Source: Alphaproteobacteria bacterium (GTDB lineage Bacteria; Pseudomonadota; Alphaproteobacteria; Rhizobiales; Hyphomicrobiaceae). Taken from it: a stretch of 39,135 nt of DNA. Positions 27,744-37,539 of this stretch are shown here, one piece after another. The DNA is taken from assembly GCA_019137195.1 (NCBI GenBank), contig JAGVSR010000150.1:1-39135 (forward strand). The letters run 5' to 3'. Numbering within the stretch: position 1 is the first letter of the stretch; each line of letters starts with the position of its first letter. Both the position numbers and the translations under genes were made by a program. The notes beneath the pieces were generated by a model, which ran no database searches, was not told the origin of the DNA, and saw only the letters and a list, made by a program, of their open reading frames with translations.

Positions 27744-28352
27744 ATGGGTTACCCCACAGGATCGAGAAAGAACGGCCCTTCGCGGCGGGAACTCTTGACG
27801 CCGCGCATCGCGCTCGCCGGAAATGCGCCGGTGCCGGTCTCGGCCGCCCGCCGGCCACCCTACGCAGCCGCTCGTGCCGTCGGCCAGTACGTACCGGGGC
27901 TCACCCGCAAGGCCTTCGAGAAGCACGGTTTCGCCACGGCGAGCCTGTTGACCGACTGGGGCCGCATCGTGGGCGAGGCCATAGCAGCCTCAACCGTCCC
28001 CGAGCGCCTCAAATGGCCCCGCGGGGTCGAAACCTATGGCGAGGTCGAGGACGGCGCCGCGGGACGGCCGGGGGCGACCCTGGTGGTCCGGGTCGATCCG
28101 GCCCGTGCCCTGGACATCGAGTACCGTGGGCGCCAGATCCTCGAGCGCATCAATGCCTATTTCGGCTACAGGGCCGTCGCCGAGCTTCGGATTTTGCAGG
28201 CGCCGCTTCCCGACCGGGCCAGTCGGGCCAGCGCCCAGGCGGCGGCCTCCAGTCCGGAGCCGGCCTCCGTCGTCGCCGCGACCGTCGCCGACCCCGGCCT
28301 GCGCGCTGCCCTCGCCCGCATGGAGGCGGGGGTGCGTGGCCGCCGGAGCTGA
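27744..28352 (+). CDS. DUF721/DciA-like protein
   Basis: 202 residues from ATG 27744; ATG 27711 would add 11 residues. The conserved core is ARAVGQYVPGLTRKAFEKHG, WGRIVGEAIAASTVPERLKW, then LVVRVDPARALDIEYRGRQI and RINAYFGYRAVAELRILQ. This is the DUF721 pattern, the family containing DciA, which recruits the replicative helicase in many bacteria. The C-terminal 50 residues are Ala/Ser-rich and probably disordered. It is divergent from mutY and followed by a DsbA-like gene, a known alphaproteobacterial order. Confidence 0.85.
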   Translation: MGYPTGSRKNGPSRRELLTPRIALAGNAPVPVSAARRPPYAAARAVGQYVPGLTRKAFEKHGFATASLLTDWGRIVGEAIAASTVPERLKWPRGVETYGEVEDGAAGRPGATLVVRVDPARALDIEYRGRQILERINAYFGYRAVAELRILQAPLPDRASRASAQAAASSPEPASVVAATVADPGLRAALARMEAGVRGRRS

Positions 28353-28535
28353 GCCACGGACTTGACCGACGGCCGGAGGGACCCAAGGGCGTCCCGGGGC
28401 ACGGAAACGGGCGAGACCAACTGCCCCGCCACGTGAGAATTTGCCTTAATCAAGTGGGCTTCACATGTTAGGGGCTGGTGCAGAGGCGCCATGGTCACCG
28501 TGGTGCCGTCGCAATACATAGACCGGGAGACCGCC

Positions 28536-29204
28536 TTGCACGACCGTTCGAACCTTTCTCTTGTCCGGACCCTGCGGTCCGGTCTCCTTGCCGTCCTTCT
28601 TGGCGTGGCGCTCGCGACCACCGGCTGGACTCAGCCCTCGGTTGCCGAGCCGGCCAAGGAGATTGCGATGGAGGAGCTCATGAAGTCGGGCAGCGAGCTC
28701 CCGGACCTCACATTGGGCTCCGCCGACGCCAAGGCGGTCGCCGTCGAATATGCCTCGCTCACCTGTGGCCATTGCGGTGCGTTTGCCGTCAACGTGTTCC
28801 CCGAGGTCAAGAAGAAGTACATCGATACCGGCAAGCTGCGCTTCATCTACCGCGACTTCCCGCTCGACCCGCGCGCTTTCGGCGGCTCGATGCTCGCTCG
28901 CTGCCTCGGCACCGACAAGGCGTTTGCCCTCATCGAGACCCTGTTCCACGAGCAGGAGAAGTGGGCGCACGTGAAGCAGAACCCGAAGCAGGCGCTGTTC
29001 GACATCGTCAAGCAGGCCGGGTTCACTGAGGAGAGCTTCGACAAGTGCCTCACGGACCAGAAGCTGTTCGAGCAGCTCACGGCCGTGCAGAAGCGTGCGT
29101 CCGACGTGTTCGGCGTCAATGCCACGCCGTCGATCTTCATCGACGGCAAGAAGCTCGCAGCGCCGACGCTCGAGGAGTTCGACAAGGCCATGGCCGGAAA
29201 GTAG
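28536..29204 (+). CDS. DsbA-family thiol:disulfide oxidoreductase
   Basis: 222 residues from a TTG at 28536, chosen because GGGAG lies six bases upstream and it gives a normal signal peptide (core SGLLAVLLGVALATTG). An ATG at 28491 would add 15 residues. The thioredoxin-fold active site is CGHC (77-80) in ASLTCGHCGAF, and the cis-Pro loop is NATPSIFIDG. It should form or shuffle disulfides in the periplasm. A TTGCCT (28441-28446) with ATGTTA 18 bases later could be its promoter. A second DsbA-like gene follows. Confidence 0.92.
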   Translation: MHDRSNLSLVRTLRSGLLAVLLGVALATTGWTQPSVAEPAKEIAMEELMKSGSELPDLTLGSADAKAVAVEYASLTCGHCGAFAVNVFPEVKKKYIDTGKLRFIYRDFPLDPRAFGGSMLARCLGTDKAFALIETLFHEQEKWAHVKQNPKQALFDIVKQAGFTEESFDKCLTDQKLFEQLTAVQKRASDVFGVNATPSIFIDGKKLAAPTLEEFDKAMAGK

Positions 29205-29268
29205 GAGCTGCCTCCCGTTCCTCCCGACGAAGGCAGGCAACCCATTGGCACGATGCGGAGCCGATCGA

Positions 29269-30111
29269 TTGAGGCAGTCGTTCGAAAGGTCGGTGCGGAG
29301 CATGAGAGCGGCGGCTGTCGTCACGCTCATGCTCGCGGGCTGCTCGGGTGACGGCCCGACCATCGGCATGCCAGTTGCCGGCACCAATGCCAACGGGCTC
29401 TCGACCGAGGGTGCCGCGACGGGAGCTGCCTTCGGGGATGCCACGAGCCCGCGAGAAAAGGCGGACGGTCCGGTCAATCCCTTCGCCGAGCCGGGGGCTA
29501 CGTCCGCCGGCGGGCGGCAGGTGATCGCCAACCCGACCGTTGCCGACGTGATGGCGCCGTCGCCGTTGCCGGAGATGAGCGAGGGCCGGGCGGACGCGCC
29601 GGTCACCATCGTGCAGTACGCGTCTCTCACGTGCCCGCATTGCCGTCACTTCCACGAGGTGACATACCCGCAGCTCAAGCGCGAGCTGATCGACACTGGA
29701 AAGGTGCGCTACATCCTGCGCGAATTCCCGATCGGCAAGCAATCCGGCAACGCCACGATCGCGCTCCGCTGCGCCAAGCCCGAGAAGTACTTCGACCTGT
29801 ACGGCCGCTTCATGAGCCAGCAGGCGTCTTGGGTGAGCCAGGAGGTGCGGCTCGATCCCATCTACGCGGTGGCCAAGCAGGCCGGCGTGACGCCGGCCGA
29901 ATGGGACGCCTGCCTCAAGAACACGCAATTGATCGAGGCGCTGAAGGCGGTCAAAGACCGCGGCCGGACGCTCGGCGTGATCGGAACGCCGAACTTTTTC
30001 GTCAATGGCAAGCTCGTGAAGAGCGAACTCACCATCGCCGACATCCGCGCCATCGTGGCGGGGGGCGGCGCGGTGGCCTCCACTGCAGCCTCCGCTCCTC
30101 CGGCACGGTAG
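29269..30111 (+). CDS. DsbA-family oxidoreductase, predicted lipoprotein
   Basis: 280 residues from TTG 29269 (GGAG eight bases upstream), or 269 from ATG 29302. A lipobox LAGC puts the lipidated Cys at residue 25 with the TTG start; the ATG start would leave only a 14-residue signal. A Gly/Ala/Pro-rich linker of about 75 residues follows. The thioredoxin domain has active site CPHC (122-125) in ASLTCPHCRHF and cis-Pro loop IGTPNFFVNG. It is a paralogue of the upstream gene, tethered to a membrane and with a different dipeptide. It converges on era with a 14-base gap. Confidence 0.9.
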   Translation: MRQSFERSVRSMRAAAVVTLMLAGCSGDGPTIGMPVAGTNANGLSTEGAATGAAFGDATSPREKADGPVNPFAEPGATSAGGRQVIANPTVADVMAPSPLPEMSEGRADAPVTIVQYASLTCPHCRHFHEVTYPQLKRELIDTGKVRYILREFPIGKQSGNATIALRCAKPEKYFDLYGRFMSQQASWVSQEVRLDPIYAVAKQAGVTPAEWDACLKNTQLIEALKAVKDRGRTLGVIGTPNFFVNGKLVKSELTIADIRAIVAGGGAVASTAASAPPAR

Positions 30112-30125
30112 GGGGGCTGCCGTCT

Positions 30126-31070
30126 TTACTCCTTGGGGAACTGCAGACCCATCTCGCGGTAGCGCTCGGGATCGGAGCCCCAGTCGTCGCGCACCTTGAC
30201 GAACAGGAACAGATGCACGGGACGCTCGACGATCGCCGATAGCTCCTTCCTGGCGGAAGCCGAGATCTTCTTGATCATGGCGCCGCCCTTGCCGAGCACG
30301 ATGCTTCGCTGACTGTCGCGCTCGACGTAGATCGTCTGCTCGATCCGGACCGAGCCGTCCTTCAGCTCTTTCCACGACGTGGTCTCGACGGTGGTCGCGT
30401 AGGGGAGCTCCTGGTGCAGCCACTCGTAGATGCGCTCGCGAGTGATCTCGGCGGCAAGCATCCGCAGTGGCAGGTCGGTGACGTCGTCCTCAGGATAGTG
30501 CCACGGGCCTTCGGGCACGTTGGCCGCCAGATAGGCCTTCAGCGCATCGAGTCCGCTGCCGTCGAGGGCTGAGACCATGAACACTGCCGCGGGCTCGATG
30601 CGCTTCGAGACCTCTTGCGTGAGCGCGAGCAGCTTGCCCTTGTCCTCGAGCCGGTCGACCTTGTTCAAGACCAGGATCGGCTTGCGGCGGCCGGTGCTCT
30701 CGAGCCGCTTCAAGATGCGGTCGGCGTCGTCATCGAGCCCCTTGGCAGCGTCGATCAGGAGGAGCACGACATCGGCGTCGCCTGCTCCGCCCCAGGCGGC
30801 ATCGACCATTGCACGGTCGAGCCGGCGGCGCGGCTCGAAAATGCCGGGGGTATCGATGAAGACGAGCTGGCTCCTGCCTTCTATCGCGATGCCACGCACC
30901 GGCACGCGGGTGGTCTGCACCTTGTGACTGACGATCGAAACCTTGGTGCCGACGAGGGCGTTGACGAGCGTCGACTTGCCGGCGTTGGTGGCGCCGACGA
31001 CGGCGACGAACCCGCAGCGGGTCGGCGCCGGAGCGCCGATGCCTTCGGACGTGTTGTTCGCGTGGCTCAT
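30126..31070 (-). CDS. era: GTPase Era
   Basis: 314 residues. Era binds the 3' end of 16S rRNA and helps assemble the 30S subunit. G1 is GATNAGKST (26-34), the alphaproteobacterial form of the usual GxPNxGKS; G3 is DTPGIF and G4 is NKVD. The C-terminal KH domain has IVLGKGGAMIKKISASARKE. The N-terminal 18 residues are variable. Its start overlaps the rnc stop by one base, as in the common lepB-rnc-era operon. Confidence 0.98.
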   Translation of the reverse strand: MSHANNTSEGIGAPAPTRCGFVAVVGATNAGKSTLVNALVGTKVSIVSHKVQTTRVPVRGIAIEGRSQLVFIDTPGIFEPRRRLDRAMVDAAWGGAGDADVVLLLIDAAKGLDDDADRILKRLESTGRRKPILVLNKVDRLEDKGKLLALTQEVSKRIEPAAVFMVSALDGSGLDALKAYLAANVPEGPWHYPEDDVTDLPLRMLAAEITRERIYEWLHQELPYATTVETTSWKELKDGSVRIEQTIYVERDSQRSIVLGKGGAMIKKISASARKELSAIVERPVHLFLFVKVRDDWGSDPERYREMGLQFPKE

Positions 31071-31780
31071 CAGCGCTGGCTCGCGTCGTGCATGCCCTCG
31101 CGGGCGAGGAGGGCGCCGGCAGCCGCCTGCTCGGCTGCGCGCTTGGAGGCACCTTCGCCGCGGGCGGGTGGCCGGCCCGAGACTTGGACCTCGGATACGA
31201 AGACCGGTGCGTGGTCAGGGCCCGTGCGGCCGACCTGGGCATAGCGCGGCAACGGCAGGCCCTGGCCTTGCGCCCACTCCTGGAGTGCGGACTTGGCATC
31301 GGCAACTGCCTTCGGACGGCCGTCGTCGAGGCCGGCCCATATGCGGCGCACGACAGCGCGCGCCTTCTCGTAGTTGCTGTCGGCGAAGATTGCGCCGAGG
31401 ATGGCCTCGACGGCATCGGCAAGGATGGTCTCCTTGCTGCGGCCGCCGGAGCCTGCCTCGCTCTCGGAAAGGATCAGGAACTCGCCGAGCCCGATCTGGC
31501 GTGCGGCCTTGGCGCAGGTCTCACCGCTGACGAGGCGGTTGAGGCGCCTGGCGAGCTCGCCTTCCTTGGCATTGGGGTAGGTCTCGTTCAGCATCTCGGC
31601 GACGGCGAGTCCGAGCACGCGGTCGCCGAGGAACTCGAGCCGCTCGTTGTCCTCGCGCGCCTTGCCCTGACCGCGGTAGCTCGAATGTGTGAGGGCCCGC
31701 TCGAGATGGGCTTCGACCTTGAACTTGTAGCCGAGCCGGGTCTCTAGCTCCTTGAATTTTCTCGTCCTGAACAGGATCAA
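31070..31780 (-). CDS. rnc: ribonuclease III
   Basis: 236 residues. It cleaves double-stranded RNA in rRNA maturation and mRNA turnover. The catalytic signature DNERLEFLGDRVLGL is present (usual form NERLEFLGDAVL, with Arg in place of Ala), as is the second acidic cluster in LADAVEAILGAIFADS. The C-terminal dsRNA-binding domain ends in EGASKRAAEQAAAGALL. The stop overlaps the era start by one base and the start follows lepB by three bases, so the three genes should be cotranscribed. Confidence 0.97.
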   Translation of the reverse strand: MILFRTRKFKELETRLGYKFKVEAHLERALTHSSYRGQGKAREDNERLEFLGDRVLGLAVAEMLNETYPNAKEGELARRLNRLVSGETCAKAARQIGLGEFLILSESEAGSGGRSKETILADAVEAILGAIFADSNYEKARAVVRRIWAGLDDGRPKAVADAKSALQEWAQGQGLPLPRYAQVGRTGPDHAPVFVSEVQVSGRPPARGEGASKRAAEQAAAGALLAREGMHDASQR

Positions 31781-31783
31781 AGC

Positions 31784-32620
31784 TCACCGCACCATGTTGA
31801 GGAGCCGGCTCCAGCGGATGTCGAAGGGCCAGGTCCACGGCGTGAAAAGACTGCAGCGTCCTGCCTCGTCGACGGCGCAGGAGTAAAAAATGATCTCGGC
31901 GCGCCCAATGAGGTTCTCGGCCGGGACGAAGCCGACGCCGCCGCGCTCGGGCGAGGCGCGGCTGTCGATCGAGTTGTCGCGGTTGTCGCCCATCATGAAG
32001 TAGTGGCCTTCGGGCACCGTAAACTCGGGTGTGTTGTCGAAGTCGCCGTCCGATTGGCAATCGAGGATGTGGTGGGCGACGCCGTTCGGCAGCGTCTCGA
32101 TGTAGCGCTCCACGGGGCGCGGCCGGGTGCTGTCGAAGCAGGCGATGGTCACGGGCTCGATCTTCTTCCTCTCGGCGGCCTTGCCGTTGATGTAGAGGAG
32201 GCCCTGCTTGACCTGGATATGGTCGCCGGGCAGCCCGATCACGCGCTTGATGTAATCGGTGGTGTTGTCACGCGGCAGCTTGAACACAACGACATCGCCG
32301 CGCTCGGGGGCGCCGGCGAGCACGCGGCCCGAGGAGATGAGGTCCGGGAGGATGCGGAACGTGGCGCAGCTCTCGGTCCAGGGGATGCAGAGCGTGACGT
32401 GACGCGGGAACGAGTACTTGCTGTAGCCGTAGGAGAGCTTCGAGACGAACAGGAAGTCGCCGACGAGGAGGGTGTCCTTCATCGAGCCCGAGGGGATGTT
32501 GAACGGCTGGTACAGGAAGACGCGGACGACCATGGCGATGGCGAGCGCCTGAAGCACGATCTTCAGGGTCTCGCCCCAGCCGGAGCCGGCCTCGGGGTCG
32601 GCCTTTGCATCGACACTCAT
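31784..32620 (-). CDS. lepB: signal peptidase I
   Basis: 278 residues. It cleaves Sec and Tat signal peptides at the outer face of the inner membrane. One N-terminal membrane segment (about 20-37) leads to the catalytic Ser46 in IPSGSMKDTLLVGD; the general-base Lys125 is in DYIKRVIGLPGD. A later conserved block is GHYFMMGDNRDNSIDSR. I chose ATG 32620, with GGAG six bases upstream; the frame is open to 32665. It is first in the lepB-rnc-era operon. Confidence 0.97.
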   Translation of the reverse strand: MSVDAKADPEAGSGWGETLKIVLQALAIAMVVRVFLYQPFNIPSGSMKDTLLVGDFLFVSKLSYGYSKYSFPRHVTLCIPWTESCATFRILPDLISSGRVLAGAPERGDVVVFKLPRDNTTDYIKRVIGLPGDHIQVKQGLLYINGKAAERKKIEPVTIACFDSTRPRPVERYIETLPNGVAHHILDCQSDGDFDNTPEFTVPEGHYFMMGDNRDNSIDSRASPERGGVGFVPAENLIGRAEIIFYSCAVDEAGRCSLFTPWTWPFDIRWSRLLNMVR

Positions 32621-32767
32621 CGTCATCTCCTGGGCGCGGCTCGTCTTGAGCGCCGGCCGCCCCACCGGCCGCGAGCGCGCAGACAGGTACCTTCTAAGGC
32701 TCGCGCCCGCTATAGCGATTTATGGCCGAGCCGGCAAATGGACGGGATATGCTCGCGACTGGCGCGA

Positions 32768-33928
32768 TCAAATGTCCCGGGGCGGGGGGGCCGGCTTGGC
32801 CGGGCGCACCTTATCGGGCTTCGGCCGCGCTGCCCCGCAGATCGACTTCAGCGCCGCCCACTCCTTCTCGTCGAGCGCCGGAGTGGATTTGTAGTCCGGT
32901 GTGCGCTCCACCACCCGGAGCCGCTCCTCGGTGACCGGATGTGTGCGGAGCACCTCGAGGCTCGACAGCGACTTGCCGAGGCCGCTTCCTTCCTCCTCCT
33001 TCTGCACGCGGCGGAAGAAGCTCGCGAAACCCTTGGCGGAGATGCCGGCCTTGGCGAGGATACGGAGGGCTTCGGCGTCGGCGGCGCGCTCTGCGTCGCG
33101 CGAGTAGGCCAGCTGGGCGATGAAAAGGCCGGCATTGGCAAGCGTTCCCGACGAGCCGCCCATCATGAGCTCGAGTGCCGCCGAAAGGCCGATGGCGCGC
33201 ACCAGCGCCGTCTCGGGATGGCGCTCGATGCCGTGTCCCATCTCGTGGGCGAGCACCCCGGCGAGCTCGTCCGCGGACTGGGCCTTCTCGATGAGCCCGC
33301 GGGTGAGGAGTATCTGCTCGCCTGGCGCTGCGAATGCGTTCATCAGGTCCCAATCGCTGACGACGACCTTGAAGCGGGTGTTGTCGCCCGCTGCCTCGGC
33401 GAGGCGGGTCGTGAGCCGGTCGAGTGCCGCCCTGCCCGGGCCGGCATCGCATTGCGGGCGATCGCCCGACATCTCGGTCATGATCTGCTCGCCCACGGCG
33501 CTGCGTGCCCGATCGGGGAGGAGCCCGGCGATGGTGCGGGCGGGCGAGAGGTCGAGGGCCCAGACCGCGATGGCGGCGGCGACGGTGGCGAGCGTGGCGA
33601 GGAGCCAGGGTTTCGCATGCTGCCAGCGCTGGGCGCGGGTCGTGAGGTGTGGCGCCTTCTCCGCGAGCTTGCGGGCGAACAGACCCTCGCCGACGAACAG
33701 CGACGCGCCAGGCGAGGCGGGGCTCGAGAGCAGCGCATCGACCGCGTAGCTGGACAGCGGCTCGGCCGCCACGAGGCCGGCATAGGGCCAGACGAGGGGG
33801 AGCGCGCCCTTGCGCATGACCTCGACGCCGCTGGCGCCCAGGCGAACATCGACGTCGGTGGCGCCGGCGGTGCGGCCGTCACTGAAGCGACCATAGAAGA
33901 GCGGGCTGGCCGCAGTGTCAGAATGCAT
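32768..33928 (-). CDS. M48 family zinc metalloprotease, membrane-anchored
   Basis: 386 residues from ATG 33928. The zinc motif is HEMGH (228-232) with the third ligand expected in AYSRDAERAADAEAL. One membrane segment lies at about 108-125 (WLLATLATVAAAIAVWAL), so the protease domain should face the periplasm. The N-terminal 100 residues form a small separate domain. The end is Pro/Lys/Arg-rich. Its start overlaps the upstream DUF898 gene by 11 bases, pointing to a functional pair. Related M48 proteins degrade misfolded envelope proteins; its targets are unknown. Confidence 0.92.
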   Translation of the reverse strand: MHSDTAASPLFYGRFSDGRTAGATDVDVRLGASGVEVMRKGALPLVWPYAGLVAAEPLSSYAVDALLSSPASPGASLFVGEGLFARKLAEKAPHLTTRAQRWQHAKPWLLATLATVAAAIAVWALDLSPARTIAGLLPDRARSAVGEQIMTEMSGDRPQCDAGPGRAALDRLTTRLAEAAGDNTRFKVVVSDWDLMNAFAAPGEQILLTRGLIEKAQSADELAGVLAHEMGHGIERHPETALVRAIGLSAALELMMGGSSGTLANAGLFIAQLAYSRDAERAADAEALRILAKAGISAKGFASFFRRVQKEEEGSGLGKSLSSLEVLRTHPVTEERLRVVERTPDYKSTPALDEKEWAALKSICGAARPKPDKVRPAKPAPPPRDI

Positions 33929-35276
33929 CGACGTCGAAGGCCTGGGCCAAGCCCTCGCCCCTCCTGAGATTGTGATCGTCGCCTTGCGAGATGCCGGCGA
34001 GCGGCACCTTACCATCGATTGCGAGATTGCGCGCGAGGTAGCCCGTGGTCCTGGCCTGGATGAGGGGCCGGAAGAGGGCCATCGAGGCGAAGAGCAGAAA
34101 CAAGCCGAGCAGCAGGAAGGCCTGGCCGCCGGCGCTTTCGGGGGGCAGCGCGAGCACGGTTCCGGCGAGGAACATCCATCCCAGCAGGGCCAGGAGCCCG
34201 ATCAGGAAACCCGCCAGCCAGAGCAGGAAGTTGCCGAGCGCGTTCCTGACCAGGCCGCGGCCAGTCGCAGTGCCGCGGAAGGAGGCACCCTCGAAGTGCG
34301 TATGAGACGCGAAATGGTTGAATTGGAACGCGCGGTAGGAGGCCGAGACCAAGTAGTAGAGGAGGTAGGCCAGTCCGAGCGCGAACGTTGCGAGGACGAC
34401 GAACCGCAACGCGTTCGCCATCTTCTCGGTGTCGGTCTCATCCGTTAAGCCGGCCAGCGCCTCGGGCGTGGCCGCACCGAGTAGCGCGGCACAGAGCCAA
34501 GCTGCGATGACGGCAGAACCGGCCCAGAAGGCGGCGTAACGCCTGTAAAGGGGGCCGGCGGGCGCGTCGAACGTGAACGGCCGGTCTCCGAACCGCATGT
34601 CGCGAACGAGGAGGCCCTGCAACTTGATCGACCGCCACGGCAGAATCCAGAAGGCGGCGAGCATGGCGAGGACGGTTGTCCCGATCGTGGGGCCGGCCGC
34701 TTCCGCCATTGCGTCGCGGTCCCCGCCGGTGAGCGCGTAGGCGAGGAACCCGGGACCGAAGAGCGCAACACCGAACGGCAGCGCGAGGGTCCACACGTAG
34801 GTCCAGCCAAAGCGCCAGGAGTTGCCGCCGAGGCTCATGCGGATGCCGCGCCAGCGCGTGCGCGACAGGCGATAGCGGCGGGCACGGTAGACGGCGACAC
34901 CGGTCAGATAGAAGACGAAAGCCGACAGCGCAATTCTGATCAGCGACGAGCCAGGGTCGGGCAGCGCCATGGCGGCAGCGCCGGTGAGCGTCAGCGGCAG
35001 GAGCACGAGCCCGAACACGACAAGAAACCCGGCGAAGAGCTCGCGACCTGTTCCGGTGTAGACGAGAGGCTCTCCCTCGAGGCGAACGGCCGACCAGATC
35101 CGGCGGCGGACCTCGGTCTCGCCCCAGAAGTGGTAAACATTGAGGGTCAGGATCCGGAGCGCCAGGTTAGCGAGCCCAAGGGACACGAGCCCCGCCGGAT
35201 GGAGCCAGGAGAGGCGGACGGGAACCGGACTTGAGGCATCGGCGGCTGGAGGTTCGGTCACGACGGGGCGCATCAT
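33918..35276 (-). CDS. YjgN/DUF898 family multi-pass membrane protein
   Basis: 452 residues. Multiple hydrophobic segments (for example FAGFLVVFGLVLLPLTLTGA, LALPFGVALFGPGFLAYAL, LLLGLFLLFASMALF) mark an inner-membrane protein. DUF898 hallmarks are ILTLNVYHFWGETEVRRRIW near residue 42, a related YRARRYRLSRTRWRGIRMSL, and YRAFQFNHFASHTHFEG. The function of the family is not known. The gene overlaps the M48 protease gene by 11 bases, a pairing seen in other Rhizobiales. It diverges from ilvD across a 538-base gap. Confidence 0.9.
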   Translation of the reverse strand: MMRPVVTEPPAADASSPVPVRLSWLHPAGLVSLGLANLALRILTLNVYHFWGETEVRRRIWSAVRLEGEPLVYTGTGRELFAGFLVVFGLVLLPLTLTGAAAMALPDPGSSLIRIALSAFVFYLTGVAVYRARRYRLSRTRWRGIRMSLGGNSWRFGWTYVWTLALPFGVALFGPGFLAYALTGGDRDAMAEAAGPTIGTTVLAMLAAFWILPWRSIKLQGLLVRDMRFGDRPFTFDAPAGPLYRRYAAFWAGSAVIAAWLCAALLGAATPEALAGLTDETDTEKMANALRFVVLATFALGLAYLLYYLVSASYRAFQFNHFASHTHFEGASFRGTATGRGLVRNALGNFLLWLAGFLIGLLALLGWMFLAGTVLALPPESAGGQAFLLLGLFLLFASMALFRPLIQARTTGYLARNLAIDGKVPLAGISQGDDHNLRRGEGLAQAFDVDAF

Positions 35277-35814
35277 TAACGTTCCTTGCCAGCTCCGCTT
35301 CGAACCGTAAGTCCTGGCCCGTGGAAACAGCCGTCACGATCCCTGCCAGCTCGCGTCGCGAGAGCAGCCACAGGCTCCGCAATCGCTTCGCACGCCCACT
35401 GGTCGGATTTCGGGCGGACTTCGGCCGCTGCAATGCTCCGCTCGCGACGCCCTGCTGCCAAGAAGGAACCATGGCGGTGACAGAGTCGAGAGCTAGACAC
35501 GGATCTCACGACGGGCGGCGGGCAGCGTGAGGCGAAGCAGTGTGTCCCGGAGGCCACGTGCAGGCGGTTCGTTGAGTATCAAGGCTCAGCATTGTTAGCT
35601 GTGTCTTGGTCGCAACAAATCCAGGAGATGGATGCCTCTATTGGGCCACAAACCGGGACCACTACTCCGGCCGTGCGGATTCCTGGCGGGTGGGGCGGGA
35701 AGCTTGGCTTCTTCCCGACAGCTGTTGTCTGCGTTTCCGGCGCCGGCTCGAGACCGATCGAGGTCCCGTCCGGCTCCTAGACCCAAAAGTGCCAGACAAG
35801 AGAAGACACGAGCA
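35277..35814. other. divergent intergenic region between DUF898 and ilvD genes
   Basis: 538 bases. It should contain the promoters of the DUF898-M48 pair and of ilvD. Short frames exist (such as 35592-35780 plus) but lack ribosome sites and recognisable products. I see no T-box, no leader peptide rich in branched-chain codons, and no attenuator, so any control of ilvD is not visible. Confidence 0.45.
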
Positions 35815-37539
35815 ATGGACGCCAAGACGTTCGACAAGTCCAAGCTGCCGAGCCGGCACGTGACGCAGGGCCCGAGCCGTGCGCCGCATCGCTCCTACTA
35901 TTATGCGATGGGGCTCACCGAGGAGGAGATCAACCGTCCGTTCGTCGGTGTCGTCTCGTGCTGGAACGAGGCCGCTCCCTGCAACATCGCACTGATGCGC
36001 CAGGCCCAGTCGGCCAAGAAGGGTGTCAACGAGGCGGGCGGCACGCCGCGCGAGTTCTGCACCATCACCGTTACCGACGGCATCGCCATGGGCCACCAGG
36101 GCATGAAGTCGTCGCTCGTTTCGCGCGAGATTATCGCCGACAGCATCGAGGTGACGATGCGCGGCCACTGCTACGACGCTCTCGTCGGCATCGCCGGTTG
36201 CGACAAGTCCCTTCCCGGCACCATGATGGCCATGCTGCGCCTCAACGTGCCCTCGGTCTTCATGTACGGCGGCTCGATCCTGCCCGGCAAGTTCAAGGGC
36301 AAGGACGTTACGGTGGTCGACGTGTTCGAGGGCGTCGGCATGCACTCTGCGGGCCGCATGAGCGACAAGGAGCTGCACGAGCTCGAGTGCGTGGCCTGTC
36401 CTTCTGCGGGCGCCTGTGGCGGCCAGTTCACCGCCAACACGATGGCTTGCGTATCGGAGGCCATCGGCCTCGCGCTGCCGGGATCGGCCGGCGCGCCTGC
36501 TCCCTACGAGAGCCGCGACGAGTATGCTGTCGCGAGCGGTCTTGCCGTGATGCGCCTCCTCGCCGACGGCATCCGTCCGCGCGACATCGCCACCAGGAAG
36601 GCGTTCGAGAACGCCGCCACCGTGGTCGCAGCGACCGGCGGCTCGACCAACGCTGCCCTCCACCTCCCTGCCATGGCACACGAAGCCGGCATCGACTTCG
36701 ACCTCTTCGATGTCGCCGCGATTTTCAAGAAGACGCCGTACATCGCGGATCTCAAGCCTGGCGGCAAATACGTTGCCAAGGACGTGTTCGACATCGGCGG
36801 TGTGCCGCAGATCCTCAAGGCCCTGATGGAGGGCGGCTACCTCCACGGCGACTGCCTCACGGTCACTGGCAAGACCATGGCCGAGAACCTCGAGACGGTC
36901 GTGTTCAACCGCGACCAGACGGTCATCTATCCGGTTTCCAACCCGATCACGCCGACCGGCGGCGTCGTCGGCCTCAAGGGCTCGCTCGCGCCAGATGGCG
37001 CCATCGTCAAGGTGGCGGGCCTCAAGAAGCTCACCTTCCGCGGCGTTGCGCGCTGCTTCGACCGTGAGGAGGACGCCTTCGAAGCTGTGAGCAGGGGCGA
37101 CTATAAGGAAGGGGACGTCATCGTCATCCGCTACGAGGGCCCCAAGGGCGGCCCCGGAATGCGCGAGATGCTGTCGACGACGGCTGCTCTCTATGGGCAA
37201 GGCGCCGGCGACAAGGTCGCCCTGATCACCGACGGGCGCTTTTCGGGAGCGACGCGGGGCTTCTGCATCGGCCACGTCGGCCCGGAGGCGGCAGTCGGCG
37301 GACCGATCGCACTCATCAAGGACGGCGACGTCATCGCCATCGACGCCGAGAAGGGCACGCTCGACCTCGAGGTCGACGCGGCCGAGCTCGAGCGCCGTCG
37401 CAAGACTTGGAAGGCTCCGGCCAACCCTTACCAGAGCGGCGCATTGCGCAAGTTTGCCGATCAGGTAGGTCCGGCGCTGAAGGGCGCCGTCACACATCCA
37501 GGCGGAAAAGCGGAAATCGTTTGCTATGCGGATATCTAA
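35815..37539 (+). CDS. ilvD: dihydroxy-acid dehydratase
   Basis: 574 residues. It dehydrates dihydroxy-isovalerate and dihydroxy-methylvalerate in valine, isoleucine and leucine synthesis. Iron-sulfur ligands are visible as Cys56 (APCNIAL), Cys129 ([10 protein letters not shown]) and Cys201 ([13 protein letters not shown]), the three-cysteine pattern. The C-terminal half has [20 protein letters not shown]. The ATG at 35815 starts [19 protein letters not shown]; an open frame extends upstream to 35632 but is not family-like. The last 14 bases overlap the ExoR-like gene. Confidence 0.98.
   Translation: MDAKTFDKSKLPSRHVTQGPSRAPHRSYYYAMGLTEEEINRPFVGVVSCWNEAAPCNIALMRQAQSAKKGVNEAGGTPREFCTITVTDGIAMGHQGMKSSLVSREIIADSIEVTMRGHCYDALVGIAGCDKSLPGTMMAMLRLNVPSVFMYGGSILPGKFKGKDVTVVDVFEGVGMHSAGRMSDKELHELECVACPSAGACGGQFTANTMACVSEAIGLALPGSAGAPAPYESRDEYAVASGLAVMRLLADGIRPRDIATRKAFENAATVVAATGGSTNAALHLPAMAHEAGIDFDLFDVAAIFKKTPYIADLKPGGKYVAKDVFDIGGVPQILKALMEGGYLHGDCLTVTGKTMAENLETVVFNRDQTVIYPVSNPITPTGGVVGLKGSLAPDGAIVKVAGLKKLTFRGVARCFDREEDAFEAVSRGDYKEGDVIVIRYEGPKGGPGMREMLSTTAALYGQGAGDKVALITDGRFSGATRGFCIGHVGPEAAVGGPIALIKDGDVIAIDAEKGTLDLEVDAAELERRRKTWKAPANPYQSGALRKFADQVGPALKGAVTHPGGKAEIVCYADI

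Noticed and set aside
32003-33967. 654-codon open frame on the plus strand
   Set aside because: It is antisense to lepB and the M48 gene, each recognised by catalytic residues.
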